In this document: positions 55,210-64,000 of the stretch, piece after piece
Layout: each line of letters starts with the position of its first letter
Numbering within the stretch: position 1 is the stretch's first letter
NCBI GenBank assembly: GCA_963746805.1
Contig: CAVVCQ010000005.1
Span: forward strand, 482,803-546,802
From: DATHTC01 sp963746805
Lineage (GTDB): Bacteria; Actinomycetota; Thermoleophilia; Gaiellales; Gaiellaceae
Reading direction: 5' to 3'
Length of the DNA stretch: 64,000 nucleotides
Notes under the pieces: model-generated
The model's input: the letters and a program-made list of their open reading frames with translations, nothing else
What the model was told of the DNA's origin: nothing
Databases searched by the model: none
Made by a program: the position numbers and the translations under genes

Positions 55210-56197
55210 TCAGGCCGCCGTCGACTCGGTCTGGTCCAGCGCTTCGAAATGATCACGTACCAGTTCGAGCTGCACCGTCGCCGACTCCGCCTGCATCACC
55301 GATTGACGAAACGACTGCGCATTCGCGCGGTCCCGGCAATACCATCCGATGTGTTTGCGCGCGATCCTGACCCCGGCCGCCTCCCCGTGAAAGGCGTACA
55401 GGTCGCGCAAATGGGCGCGCATGATAGCACCAACTTCGGCGGCGCGCGGCGGCTGCGGCGGTGCGTTTCCGGCGAGCCGCGCCTCGATTTCTCGGAAGAT
55501 CCACGGCCGCCCCTGCGCCGCGCGTCCGATCATCACGCCGTCAGCGCCACTTGCGCGCAACACTTGCCACGCTTTCTCCGGAGTATCGATGTCGCCGTTG
55601 GCAAACAAGGGAATGCTGACCTGCGACCGAATCTCGGCGAGCGTGTGGTGCTCCGCCTCGCCCTCGAAGCGGCAGGCTCGCGTGCGGCCATGTACCGCCA
55701 GTGCCGCCACGCCTTCGCTCTCGGCGAGGCGCGCAATGTGGACGGCGTTGCGTGTCGCCTGATCCCAGCCGGTGCGTATCTTGAGCGTCACCGGCACCGA
55801 TACGGACGCCCACCACCGCCGCAAGAATGCGCGCCACGAGCCCTTCGTCGCGCAGCAATGCCGAGCCGGCGTCCCGGTTGCAGACTTTCTTTGCCGGGCA
55901 GCCCATGTTGACGTCGATGATCTGCGCGCCGGCGTCCACGTTGCGGCGGGCCGCGTCGGCCATGCCGGCCGGATCGCCGCCCGCGATCTGCACAACGCGG
56001 GGTTCGGGCTCGTCGGTGTGGTCGCGCCGCCGTCGCGACAGCTCGGTATCCCACAGCCGCTGGTCGGCGGAGAGCATCTCGCCAGCTGCGAGTGCAGCGC
56101 CCATGCGTCGGCAGAGACGCCGGTAGGGGAGATCAGTGACGCCCGCCATGGGCGCGAGCAGCACGCGGCCTTCCAGGCGATACGGCCCGATGTGCAT
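55210..56197 (-). CDS. dusB: tRNA-dihydrouridine synthase B, one frameshift
   Basis: ATG 56197 gives MHIGPYRLEGRVLLAPMAGV, TDLPYRRLCRRMGA, and DVNMGCPAKKVCNRDAGSAL with the catalytic Cys; an indel near 55,800 moves to VPVTLKIRTGWDQATRNAVH, LAVHGRTRACRFEG, IPLFANGDIDTPEKAWQVL and GVMIGRAAQGRPWIF. FMN enzyme reducing uridine in tRNA D-loops. Directly upstream of fis. Confidence 0.94.
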
Positions 56198-56205
56198 CCT
56201 ATCGC

Positions 56206-57629
56206 TCAGCCTGCGCCGTGGGCGCAGCGGATCTGCCCGGCCGCCTCGCGGAGGCAGGCATCGAGGCGGAAACCGACCGCATCGGCGCCCGGGGCCACCA
56301 CCGACAGCTCAGCCTCCGTGCTCTCGCCGGCGGCCAGTTGCCGGACGGCCTGCGGCGCGCTCTTGAGATACTCGGACGGCATGAAGTCGCGTTGCGCCAC
56401 TGCCGTGCCGAACCGGTCCTCGAATGTGAGGCGCAGCAACGGGTAGGGCTGCGCGTGCGCGGCCCGATTGGTCAGGCTCGCACGTACCGTGAGTGCTGCA
56501 CCGGGCGCCACATCCTCGTTCGGACCCCACTGACGCAGTTCGAATGCGTCCAGATCCCAGTCCGGTGACAAAGGCAGGCCCAGCACCGCGTATACCTGGC
56601 GCAGTGCCGCGCCTGCCTGTGGATTGCGGACGATGTCCTGACGGAAGTGATGCACGACCTGCGCCCCGAGCACCAGCCCGAGCAGCAGGCTGCCGAGGCC
56701 CAGCCACTTCCTGCCGGATCGCGGCACCGGCAGGGTCGACCGCGTGAGGTCGAGTTCGGACAGATCGTCGTCCGGGATCCCGCGCTCGCCGGGCCGTGCT
56801 CCAGCGTTGTGCGGGCGTCGAGCGCAGTTCGGCACGCATCGGCGCTTCGACGGACCCGCCGGCCTGTACCTTCGCAACCGGCCGCGCGCCTCGGCAGCCA
56901 CGCCCGCTGCACCGGACTCGGTTGGCGGGAGGTCGCGGCCTTCGATCAGGGCGCGATAGAAGCGGGTCTCCGAGTCCTCGTCCAGGTCGGCCTCTTCCGC
57001 GGGGTACGCCGAGTCCGGCACGTCCTTGGGCATTCGCACGCGGCTCGTCTTGTCGAGATCCTCGACCACCGCTGCGTCCTCGTCATCCTCCTCGTAGTCG
57101 AACTCGGCCTCGAGGTGGGTCGACTCGCCGGTGTCGCTCTCGATCTCGACCTTCAGACCCTCCAGGGTGATGTCTTCGACACCCTCGGGTTCGTCGACCT
57201 CGAGCTCCGAGGCTTCCGGCGCAACGGAGTCGGCCATTTCAGCCGATGGTGGCGTGTACCTCGCGCCGTACTGCTTCTGCCAGTCGCGGGCATCGATGAA
57301 GACCTTCTCGATGTCCGCGGCGGAGAAGTGGTAGTCCTCCGGGCTGATATCGTCCGATACGTTGCTGAGGTCGACATCGCCGACGTTCGCAGGGTCCGGC
57401 TCGGCCTCGGGCAACGAGGTCGCGGTCAGACGTGGGCGCGATCGATGCGCCGGCCGCCGGTGACTCAGGCCGGGCAGGCTCCGATCCCGGCTGGCTTTTC
57501 CTCCGACAGTCGCTCCAGGATGTCGAACTTGTGACCGCAGTGGCCACAGCGGGCCCGCCCGTGTGCGGCGCGCAGTGTCGCAACCGTCACGCGGAAGCGC
57601 GCCAAGCAATTGGGACACTGGGAGTACAT
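56206..57629 (-). CDS. Zinc-ribbon/DUF3426 membrane protein, frameshifted
   Basis: ATG 57629 starts MYSQCPNCLARFRVTVATLR and RCGHCGHKFDILERL, the MJ0042 zinc ribbon with two CXXC pairs; indels near 57,450 follow. The middle is acidic (EDDEDAAVVEDLDKTSRV), then a membrane helix (WLGLGSLLLGLVLGAQVVHH) and the DUF3426 domain with ASLTNRAAHAQPYPLLRLTF and VGFRLDAC. Role unknown; in Pseudomonas it also lies between prmA and dusB. Confidence 0.85.
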
Positions 57630-57633
57630 GAGT

Positions 57634-58515
57634 TCAGCTTATATGTCCGCGGCTGCCGCTGAGCAGGGCCCAGCCGTCGCGCACCGCGGTGGCGCCGATC
57701 ATAAACCAAGGCCGGTAGGGAGCGGTTACCAGGTCGATCTGTTCGACCAGGAGGCCGCTCAGGGCAAGGCGGCCGCCGGCTGGCAGAAGCTTCGCGAACC
57801 GGCCGGCCAGTTCGGCCAGTGGTCCCGCCAGGATATTGGCGACCAGGAGTTCGCAGGAGGCAGGCTCTCCGGGTGCTCGGCGACGACGCGCAGGCGGCCC
57901 GCCACCCCATTGCGTTCGGCGTTCTCGCGGGTGGCGAGCAGGGCCTGGGGGTCGATGTCGTAGGCGATCGCCTCCGCGGCGCCGAGCTTGAGCGCCGCGA
58001 TGGCCAGAATGCCCGAGCCACAACCGTAGTCGAGCACGCGGCATCCGGCCAGGTCGCAGCTGTCGAGAAATTCCAGGCACAGCGGCGGTGGTCGGATGGG
58101 TGCCGGTTCCGAAGGCAAGGCCCGGGTCCAGTGCCACGCGCACTGCAGCCGGGTCACCGGCCGGCTGCTCGTCGGGACAGACCCAGAGGCGGCGCCCAAA
58201 CCGCATCGGGCGGAAATCGCGCAGCCATTCGCGCTCCCATGCCCGATCCGGAAGCAGGTCGAAGGTCGAGGCCGCGGGGGATACCAGCGCCGCAAGGGCG
58301 ATCGACACCGCATGGGGATCGGTGTCGGGAGGGAACAGCGCCCGCAGCCTGACTGTTGGCCACAGCGGTGTCTCGCCCGGGGCCGGCTCGAGCACCGGGT
58401 CGTCAGCCGCGTCCTCGAGTGTCACCGCCATTGCGCCGAGCATCGTCAGCGCCTCCTCGATCGGCGCGGGATCGGCCCGGTCCAGTTCAAGGGTCAGCTG
58501 CAGGGCTGACGTCAT
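57634..58515 (-). CDS. prmA: Ribosomal protein L11 methyltransferase, frameshifted
   Basis: ATG 58515 gives MTSALQLTLELDRADPAPIE, RAWEREWLRDFRPMRFGRR, VALDPGLAFGTGTHPTT; a central stretch in another frame holds the SAM-binding VLDYGCGSGILAIAALKLGA, and the frame returns to CELLVANILAGPLAELAGRF and LALSGLLVEQIDLV. Two compensating indels (near 58,080 and 57,860) explain this. About 293 residues, normal. Confidence 0.92.
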   Translation of the reverse strand: MTSALQLTLELDRADPAPIEEALTMLGAMAVTLEDAADDPVLEPAPGETPLWPTVRLRALFPPDTDPHAVSIALAALVSPAASTFDLLPDRAWEREWLRDFRPMRFGRRLWVCPDEQPAGDPAAVRVALDPGLAFGTGTHPTTAAVPGISRQLRPGRMPRARLRLWLGHSGHRGAQARRRGGDRLRHRPPGPARHPRERRTQWGGGPPARRRRAPGEPASCELLVANILAGPLAELAGRFAKLLPAGGRLALSGLLVEQIDLVTAPYRPWFMIGATAVRDGWALLSGSRGHIS

Positions 58516-59042
58516 TGAATCTTTGCGTCCATCGCCTCGGCGAGCACGATGAGCGCACGCCTGACCTGGGCAGCTTGCGGCGCCGTCACGCTGCTCGCCG
58601 GTACGAGCAGCTGGTAGCCGCGAACGTGAGCGTCCATTGCGGTGAACAGCACGCATTGATGGGCGGTGACCCCTGTCAGGATCAGACGGCGAACCTGCAG
58701 CCTCGTCAGCAGCGAGTCGAGGGGCGTGTCGTAGAACGCCGAATGACGGGGTTTGAAGATGAAGTAATCGACCGGGTCGGGCGCGAGCAGCTCGGCGATG
58801 CGGCGCCCCCGGGCGTCCTGGCTCCAGGCAGCGTCGTACGTGCTCGGACAGGATTGGACTCCCATACCGGCGGCGCGTCGTTCACGTAGATCACCGGCCA
58901 TCGTGCACGGCGCGCGCGCCGTTTCATGGCCACGATCTCCCGGGCGGTGCGCATCGCCCGGTTTCGCCAGCGCCAGCCCGAGCGGGAACCTGAACTCGGA
59001 GATCATGTCGAGGATGATCAGGGCAGTGCGGGGGCTTGCCAT
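58512..59042 (-). CDS. Isochorismatase-like hydrolase, frameshifted
   Basis: ATG 59042: TALIILDMISEFRFPLG (catalytic Asp), a middle part in another frame (AREIVAMKRRARRARWPVIY, VNDAPPVW), then YFIFKPRHSAFYDTPLDSLL (Lys) and LTGVTAHQCVLFTAMDAHVR (nucleophile Cys). About 177 residues. Cysteine hydrolase of unknown substrate. ATGA overlap with prmA. Confidence 0.87.
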   Translation of the reverse strand: MASPRTALIILDMISEFRFPLGLALAKPGDAHRPGDRGHETARAPCTMAGDLRERRAAGMGVQSCPSTYDAAWSQDARGRRIAELLAPDPVDYFIFKPRHSAFYDTPLDSLLTRLQVRRLILTGVTAHQCVLFTAMDAHVRGYQLLVPASSVTAPQAAQVRRALIVLAEAMDAKIQ

Positions 59043-59161
59043 CTTCCGACACGTCATTTCGGACGTTTTCCCAATGGCGCGCGGGACTGTGCGCGCGAGG
59101 CTCTGGCGGGTGCACGTCAGGGCAGCAAGTGCGCTGTGCCGGTGCGCCGGAGAACCGCGCC

Positions 59162-59668
59162 ATGGCCAAGGATGCATCGAACGATGTCGAAATCGAACGG
59201 AAGTTCTGGAAGGCCCTGCGGGCCGACGCCACCGTCATGCTCGGGTTGCGGGGTGTCGACGAGGACCACAGCCAGCCGATGACCGCGCAACTCACCGGTT
59301 CCGAGGACCAGGGACCCTTGTGGTTCTTCACCACGAAAGATACCGGGCTGGTCCGTGCGCTCGGTGCGGGCCATCGCGCGCAGGCGTGTTTTGTCTCCAG
59401 CGGGCATGAGCTGTTCGCATGTGTGCACGGACAACTCGTGCCCGACCAGGATCGTTCGACCGTCGACCTGCTGTGGAATCCGTTCGTCGCGGCATGGTAC
59501 GAAGATGGCAAGAACGACCCGAAGCTGCAACTCCTGCGCTTCGATCCCGAGCGCGCCCAGATCTGGCTGAATGAACACAGCCTTGTCGCGGGTGTGCAGC
59601 TGCTCCTCGGACGCGATCCCAAGAAACTCTACGAGGCCAAGGTGGCGGAAGTCTCGCTGAAGAATTGA
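59162..59668 (+). CDS. PPOX-like general stress protein (GSP26-like)
   Basis: 168 residues, intact. Split-barrel flavin-binding pattern: ERKFWKALRADATVMLGLRG, QPMTAQLTGSEDQGPLWFFT, VSSGHELFACVHGQLV, LWNPFVAAWYEDGKNDPKLQ and LLRFDPERAQIWL are typical of the pyridoxamine 5'-phosphate oxidase-related GSP26 group. Probably binds FMN; role unknown. Confidence 0.88.
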   Translation: MAKDASNDVEIERKFWKALRADATVMLGLRGVDEDHSQPMTAQLTGSEDQGPLWFFTTKDTGLVRALGAGHRAQACFVSSGHELFACVHGQLVPDQDRSTVDLLWNPFVAAWYEDGKNDPKLQLLRFDPERAQIWLNEHSLVAGVQLLLGRDPKKLYEAKVAEVSLKN

Positions 59669-59715
59669 CACTGGTTGCGCAACCCGGCGTCGCTGCATGT
59701 GGACCCGCAGGCGCG

Positions 59716-60986
59716 ATGATCCTGGCCGCGGTTGCAGGAGCCTTGTTCGCGTGCCTGGCCACGCTGCTCGTGCTCAATCTTGCGGGCGGCGAGAAGCAGA
59801 TCGAGCGCAGGCTCGAGCATCGGTACGGGGCCGACGACGCGCAGTTCGTTCGCGAACTGGGGATCCTGCTCGGCCCTCCCGTCATCGACGGCAATCGCGT
59901 CGTCAATCTCGAGAACGGCGATCCAGATCTTTCCGGAAATGCTGGCCGCGGTGCACGAGGCCCGCGACAACATCAACTTCGAGACCTACATCTACTGGTC
60001 GGGAGACGTGGGCCGGCATGTTTGCCGAACGCTCTCGCGGAGCGGGCACGCGCGGGCGTCAATGTCCACGTTCTGATCGACTGGGTCGGCAGCCAGAAGA
60101 TGGAACCCGCGTTGCTGGACACCATGACCTCCGGCGGGCGTCCACGTCGAGCGATACCATCCACTGCACTGGTACCACCTCGGGCGGATGAACAACCGGA
60201 CCCACCGCAAGCTGCTGGTGGTCGATGGCAAGGTCGGTTTCACGGGCGGCGTCGGCATCGCCGACAACTGGAACGGGAATGCGGACAGCCCGGGACACTG
60301 GCGCGATTCCCACTATCGCCTCGAAGGGCCCGCCGTCGCGCAGATGCAGGCTGCGTTCCTCGACAACTGGATCAAGACAACCGGCGTCGTGCTGCAGGGC
60401 AAGGAGTACTTCCCGGCGCTGCAGGACGCCGGCCGATCACGCGCGCAGGTGTTCACCAGCTCGCCTTCCGGCGGCGGCGACAGCATGCTGCTGATGTACC
60501 TGCTGTCGATCACCGCGGCGGAGCGAACCATCGACCTGTCAGCGTCGTATTTCGTGCCGGACGATCTGACGCGCAAGGCGTTGCGGGCCGCACTGGAGCG
60601 CGGCGTGCGACGTGCGGATCATCGTGCCGGGCAAGCACATCGACACCGAGATCGTGCGCAAGGCATCGCGCGCCCGCTGGGGCGAGCTGCTCGAAGCGGG
60701 GGCGCAGATCTACGAGTACCAGCCCACGATGTTCCACTGCAAGATGCTGGTCGTGGACCGGCTCATGGTGTCGGTCGGGTCGACCAACTTCGACAATCGC
60801 TCGTTCAGGCTGAACGACGAAGCAAACCTGAACGTCTACGACCGCGAATTTGCCGAGGCCGTGACTGCCGTTTTCGAGGCGGACCTCCGCAGCGCGCGGC
60901 GTATCACGCATGCCGAATGGCGCAAGCGGCCCTGGCGGACCAAGTTGCTGGAACATGCGTCCGACCTATTCTCGTCGCAGCTCTGA
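59716..60986 (+). CDS. Cardiolipin synthase-like phospholipase D protein, frameshifted
   Basis: ATG 59716 starts a membrane helix (MILAAVAGALFACLATLLVL). Over shifted frames: IFPEMLAAVHEARDNINFET, YIYWSGDVG, first HKD motif THRKLLVVDGKVGFTGGVG, SMLLMYLLSITAAERTIDLS, ASYFVPDDLTRKALRAALE, then second HKD motif FHCKMLVVDRLMVSVGSTNF. Joins two phosphatidylglycerols or a related reaction at the inner membrane. Indels near 59,935, 60,010, 60,130 and 60,605. Confidence 0.9.
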
Positions 60987-60996
60987 CACGGCGCCC

Positions 60997-61346
60997 GTGA
61001 CGATCCGAACAAGCTGCTGATCAACGTCGAATCGAGTCAACCGGATGCGGCCGCGGCGCTGCTCACGCAGGCGCTGACGGAACGGCCGGACGCCGCCGCC
61101 GAGTCGCTCGGCCACATCGCCTACCGGCGGAACGCGGAGCAGCTCACCAGCTGGCTGGCCGAAAAGGGCGACGAGGCCGCGGCGGCAACCTGCCAGGGCG
61201 TGCTCTACAAGACGCTCGCCAACCGGCAGGTCCGCGGCCGCCCGGTGCTGCCCGAGGTTTTGCAGGAAATCGACGAGCGGCGCGATGCACTGCGGGCGCA
61301 GGCCCGCAAACCTGAAACCGCCGCCAAGGCGAAGAAAGCTTCGTAG
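60997..61346 (+). CDS. Orphan reading frame without a start (hypothetical)
   Basis: The frame of the preceding gene, beyond its TGA, stays open for about 115 codons: RDDPNKLLINVESSQPDAAA, LLTQALTERPDAAAESLGHI, NRQVRGRPVLPEVLQEIDER and a Lys-rich end AKAKKAS. Codon use is normal coding. A GTG at 60997 is one frame off, so a lost base after it would give a full gene of about 115 residues. No family recognised. Confidence 0.5.
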
Positions 61347-61952
61347 CGCTTCGCCAAAAGCCAGAATTCGACCCAGCACGGGAACTTTCGAGTCCCGGCG
61401 GAGGCTGGTTCGATTCGCGCTGACCTTCAGGTTCGCGGTCTGCCGGTTCGCCTGGCAATAAATTGACCAGGCTACGCCAACGAAGTGCTCCCAGCACTGA
61501 GCACGGACGGGAACAGTCGCAAGCTCCGCTGAACCATCCATCGGCACACTGACCAGCGGTATTGTCGGCGCGGAGGTCATCCTTCCCGTCATTCTGACGA
61601 AGGAAGAATCCCCCCGGCAGGGCGTTGGGTCATCCCTGCGCACACCTCCAAAAAGACAACGAACTCTGAACGCACCACTGAGACAACATTCCATGGTGTA
61701 TTGTCACGCTGGATTGCGACCGGTAGGGACACGGCATGCCATGTCCTCGTGCCGGCTGCAATGTCGGATGGTGGACTGAAGTGGGCGCTGCCAGGCGGTT
61801 ATCCATCTTGCGAAGTGATCCGTTTGAAGGTCAGGCGCCAAATGCGGCGATGGGTCGTGACGATCCGGGTACACGTAGACTAGTGTGGAGGCCTTTCGAC
61901 TCGATATCATGCGACAGGCGGTTCCGCTATAAGAGGAACGAAAGGAGGTTGT
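61347..61952. other. 606-base intergenic region, no gene seen
   Basis: Lower GC than its surroundings and with stops in all frames. It holds a REP-like sequence at 61588-61610 and, at its right end, the strong Shine-Dalgarno AAAGGAGG before the antitoxin gene. No tRNA or other RNA recognised. Confidence 0.6.
61588..61610. repeat. REP-like short repeat copy
   Basis: The bases GTCATTCTGACGAAGGAAG plus AATC resemble the widespread GTCATTCTGAGCGAAGCGAAG-type dispersed repeat found in many bacterial intergenic regions. Only one copy is in the window, so the assignment rests on memory of that family. Confidence 0.35.
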
Positions 61953-62177
61953 ATGAGCGTCACACCGAATGACAAGCCCATACTTGAACGACATCGTATC
62001 GATCAAACTGTTCTCGAACAGTTGCGCAATGATCCTGAAGTCGATGTCCACACGCGCGGTGCGAAGGATTCAGTCAAATTTGTCCCGACGATTCGCGTCA
62101 CGTCTCCCGTCGACGAGCTCGACCTGATCGGCCGTCACGACAGCGAAGACGACGACAACGCGCCAACCCAGCGATAG
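61953..62177 (+). CDS. Probable antitoxin of PIN toxin (74 aa)
   Basis: Small acidic protein, MSVTPNDKPILERHRIDQTV and a C-terminus rich in Asp and Glu (GRHDSEDDDNAPTQR). No AbrB, MazE or RHH domain recognised. Strong AAAGGAGG ribosome site eight bases upstream. Its TAG is directly followed by the toxin ATG, the classical antitoxin-toxin layout; the antitoxin role is inferred from that. Confidence 0.65.
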   Translation: MSVTPNDKPILERHRIDQTVLEQLRNDPEVDVHTRGAKDSVKFVPTIRVTSPVDELDLIGRHDSEDDDNAPTQR

Positions 62178-62705
62178 ATGAGCGACGATCTCTCGTCGAC
62201 GTACGCCTCTGACATCTATCTCGACACCAGCGTGATAGTCGCCGCCATCGTGGCCGGCAGCACCAACCACACATCGAGCGCGGACTTGTGTGCGCGGCTC
62301 GCTGCGGACGGAGGTCGGGTCTTCTTTTCCACCATCGTACGACTGGAGCTTTCGCAAGCTATTCGCAAACTGGCGACGAAGTCGGAACGCCTCGATCCGG
62401 AGATACGCAGGCAATTCAGGCTGGAACGATGGGAAACCGATTTCATGGTTCGGCAACGCTGGATGCGGTACGGCATTCAGGAGTTCGAGCGCCTGCTGAG
62501 CTCGTTTGCCGAGGTGATCGAGATACCGTTCCGCAGGAACATCTGGCGCAACAGCATCGACGTGATGATCGACTCGTTCTTGCAGTCACACGATGCCGTC
62601 CAAGTTGCTACGGCCCGTAACTACGGACTGCGCCTGTTCGTCACGACGGACGACCATTTCGCACGGGTCGGTGATCTCGATGTCGTGCTGATCCGCGATG
62701 TATAG
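62178..62705 (+). CDS. PIN-domain toxin-like ribonuclease
   Basis: 175 residues. Acidic active-site residues: Asp in DIYLDTSVIVAAIVAGS, Glu in STIVRLELSQAIRKLAT, Asp in SHDAVQVATARNYGL and Asp in FVTTDDHFARV. VapC-like enzymes cut RNA in a metal-dependent way; this one is longer than typical VapC (about 130) by a helical insert. Translationally adjacent to the antitoxin gene (TAGATG). Intact, unlike its left-hand neighbours. Confidence 0.85.
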   Translation: MSDDLSSTYASDIYLDTSVIVAAIVAGSTNHTSSADLCARLAADGGRVFFSTIVRLELSQAIRKLATKSERLDPEIRRQFRLERWETDFMVRQRWMRYGIQEFERLLSSFAEVIEIPFRRNIWRNSIDVMIDSFLQSHDAVQVATARNYGLRLFVTTDDHFARVGDLDVVLIRDV

Positions 62706-63011
62706 CCCGGAACGCGACCGATCGAATCATCTCCGGCGATCCATCAACGTGACTTCATAGGTACAAACGAAGGCGACTAAACATTGTCCGTTCCCGCGTC
62801 AGTTGCGTGGGATGCCGCTAAGCCAGTCCGGGTGGCAGAGCTTCTCCACATCGGCAAGGCGTGTCGGGAGAACCAGATCGCATGCGAAATCGTTGCAGGG
62901 TGCCCAAAAACAGAGAACCGGGCAGCAAAACCGCTGCCCGGTTCGAGCGGGATGATACCCGCGTACTGTCACCACGAATGTATTTGGTTGTCTTATCTGC
63001 TCATCCGATAA
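62706..63011. other. 306-base intergenic region with a terminator
   Basis: No gene found. It contains the intrinsic terminator at 62903-62944 for the minus-strand cupin gene; otherwise nothing recognised. Confidence 0.6.
62903..62944 (-). terminator. Intrinsic terminator of the cupin gene
   Basis: Perfect 12-base stem GAACCGGGCAGC/GCTGCCCGGTTC with loop AAAACC (62915-62944). Read on the minus strand the stem is followed by TCTGTTTTTGGG, a U-rich tract. It lies about 70 bases after the cupin stop. Confidence 0.85.
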
Positions 63012-63476
63012 TCAGGCGACGCCCGCCGGCTGCATGCTGTTCGCGACGTACGACGCTTCGCCGTCGACCGTGTGGAAGATGGCGAGTGCGCCGTCTCCGG
63101 GGAAGAGCGGTTCGGCAAAGAGGTGCGTCAGCGTGGCGCTGCCGAAGAACCCGACCACCTTCAGCGTGACGTCGCCGGTGTTCTCGACCCCGTGCGGGAC
63201 CCAGGCCGGGATGACCGCCAGATCGCCGGCGCGGACCCGGCCGGATTCATCGCCGATGCTGGCGATGCCCTCACCCTGCACGATGTAGAGCACCTCTTCG
63301 GCGCCGTCGTGATGGGAGGCCAGGCGCTTGCCCGGTTCGACCTCGAAGTAGACGACCGCGGTGCTGGAGGCACCGGTCGCGGCGTAGATCGGGAAGTTGA
63401 AGCGCGTCAGCACGGTCGGATCGATTGCCGAGGCGACTTCCTGGAGTTCGAGATCGTTCACGTTCACGGCGTTCAT
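63012..63476 (-). CDS. Cupin-domain protein
   Basis: 154 residues. Single cupin barrel: VVYFEVEPGKRLASHHDGAE EVLYIVQGEG matches motif 1 (G(X)5HXH(X)3-4E) and GDLAVIPAWVPHGVENTGD motif 2 (PxxxxHxxxN). It probably binds a metal; the reaction is unknown. AGGAGAAAGG ribosome site before ATG 63476. Divergent from the TetR gene and probably controlled by it. Confidence 0.88.
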   Translation of the reverse strand: MNAVNVNDLELQEVASAIDPTVLTRFNFPIYAATGASSTAVVYFEVEPGKRLASHHDGAEEVLYIVQGEGIASIGDESGRVRAGDLAVIPAWVPHGVENTGDVTLKVVGFFGSATLTHLFAEPLFPGDGALAIFHTVDGEASYVANSMQPAGVA

Positions 63477-63508
63477 CGCGTGTTCCTTTCTCCTGATCGC
63501 TTATTCGC

Positions 63509-63525
63509 GTACACAATCGTAACGC
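63509..63525. promoter_or_regulatory. Operator arm 1 of the cupin-tetR intergenic region
   Basis: GTACACAATCGTAACGC. Its inverted copy lies at 63571-63587 with 15 of 17 bases identical. It is 33 bases upstream of the cupin start. Confidence 0.6.
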
Positions 63526-63570
63526 GAAACTGAGGCCACTCTACACCCTGCTTGCGCCGTTGTCAATATG

Positions 63571-63587
63571 GCGTTACAATGGTGTAC
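63571..63587. promoter_or_regulatory. Operator arm 2, overlapping the tetR -10 and start
   Basis: GCGTTACAATGGTGTAC ends one base before the tetR ATG and contains the -10-like TACAAT (63575-63580; -35-like TTGCGC 17 bases upstream). Its inverse, GTACACCATTGTAACGC, nearly equals arm 1. Repressor binding here would block tetR transcription. Confidence 0.6.
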
Positions 63588-64000
63588 ATGAAAACAAGCA
63601 GACGGACGTACCAACTGAAGAAACGGGCCGAGCGGCAGGACGAAACGCGGCAGCGCATCGTCGAAGCCGCGGTGGCGTTGCACGAGCAGCTGGGTCCGGC
63701 CCAGACCTCGATCAGCGCCATCGCGGAGCGTGCCGGCGTCGGTCGCCCGACGGTCTACCGGCACTTCCCCGATGAACGGTCCCTCTTCACCGCCTGCACG
63801 GGTCATTACCTGGCGCGGCACCAGCCTCCGGACCCAACCGCCTGGCGCCAGGTCGTCGATCCCGAAGAACGCCTGCGATTCGGATTGCTGGAGACGTATC
63901 GCTGGTACCGGGATACCGAACCGATGATGGTGGTGACGTTTCGGGATTTGCCCGAGGTTCCGGTGCTGGCAGAGGTGCTGGAACCGCTGTTCGCCTGGTT
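63588..64000 (+). CDS. TetR-family transcriptional regulator, 3' end outside window
   Basis: ATG 63588. After a basic start (MKTSRRTYQLKKRAERQDET) the TetR helix-turn-helix is seen: RQRIVEAAVALHEQLG, SISAIAERAGVGRPTVYRHF, PDERSLFTACTGHYLA. The ligand domain runs off the right edge. No Shine-Dalgarno is present and the -10 is seven bases from the ATG, so the mRNA may be leaderless. Divergent from the cupin gene; it probably represses both. Confidence 0.9.
   Translation, partial: MKTSRRTYQLKKRAERQDETRQRIVEAAVALHEQLGPAQTSISAIAERAGVGRPTVYRHFPDERSLFTACTGHYLARHQPPDPTAWRQVVDPEERLRFGLLETYRWYRDTEPMMVVTFRDLPEVPVLAEVLEPLFAW

Noticed and set aside
61347..61952. tRNA or insertion sequence before the PIN toxin
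   Set aside because: No cloverleaf, transposase or terminal repeats seen; only a REP-like fragment.

Overview
The window reads as two unrelated bacterial genomes joined head to tail near position 40,070. Positions 1 to about 40,070 come from a high-GC actinobacterium. Evidence is the pth-mfd-PPIase-mazG-eno-pyk-ftsB-DUF501 order with rplY and prs nearby (close to the mycobacterial locus), a CysO/CysM/Mec cysteine pathway, a BldC-type helix-turn-helix and a LexA box of the Gram-positive/actinobacterial type. A deep-branching class such as Thermoleophilia is plausible but not proven. Positions 40,070 to 64,000 come from a gammaproteobacterium: rhlB/trxA-rho, prmA-DUF3426-dusB-fis-purH-purD and cysQ/yrfG are diagnostic neighbourhoods. 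The join cuts two genes in half, prs on the left and an MscS channel gene on the right, and no mobile element lies at it, so an assembly chimera is far likelier than gene transfer. Reading quality also changes there: left-side genes are nearly all intact (frameshifts only in the M20 peptidase and eno), while right-side housekeeping genes between 40,100 and 61,350 carry many small indels. Those are annotated as frameshifted genes, probably from consensus errors. 

Left part. 1-3150: M20 peptidase, primary sigma factor, TPR protein. 3204-6098: four overlapping genes forming a sulfur-carrier cysteine route (rhodanese-ThiF activator, CysO-like carrier, CysM, Mec peptidase). 6095-12044: aldo/keto reductase, CNNM/HlyC membrane protein, a divergent MBL hydrolase/radical SAM pair sharing a LexA-like box, and a two-component pair whose kinase ATPase domain looks degenerate. 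12049-14977: small protein, flavoprotein, VOC protein, ferredoxin, receiver-like protein, DUF309. 14974-22665: seven minus-strand genes, nearly all joined by 1-28 base overlaps (PP2C phosphatase, spermidine-synthase-like, GDPD, L,D-transpeptidase, TlpA, CcmH, CcdA). 22684-26300: small membrane proteins, PAP2, a BldC-like/receiver fusion, DUF501, FtsB-like. 26707-36034: pyk, eno, mazG, PPIase lipoprotein, mfd, pth, rplY. 36064-39246: AfsR/adenylate-cyclase-type regulator and two small proteins sharing an MPHHW start. 39287-40069: truncated prs. 

Right part. MscS fragment, DUF465, DUF3301, cysQ, yrfG, D-Ala-D-Ala dipeptidase, rhlB, trxA, rho, EamA transporter, amidohydrolase, a large unrecognised secreted protein, purD, purH, fis, dusB, DUF3426, prmA, isochorismatase-like, PPOX-like, cardiolipin synthase, an orphan reading frame, a PIN toxin-antitoxin pair, and a cupin/TetR divergent pair with two matching operator arms. 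No rRNA, tRNA, CRISPR array, phage or transposase was found.
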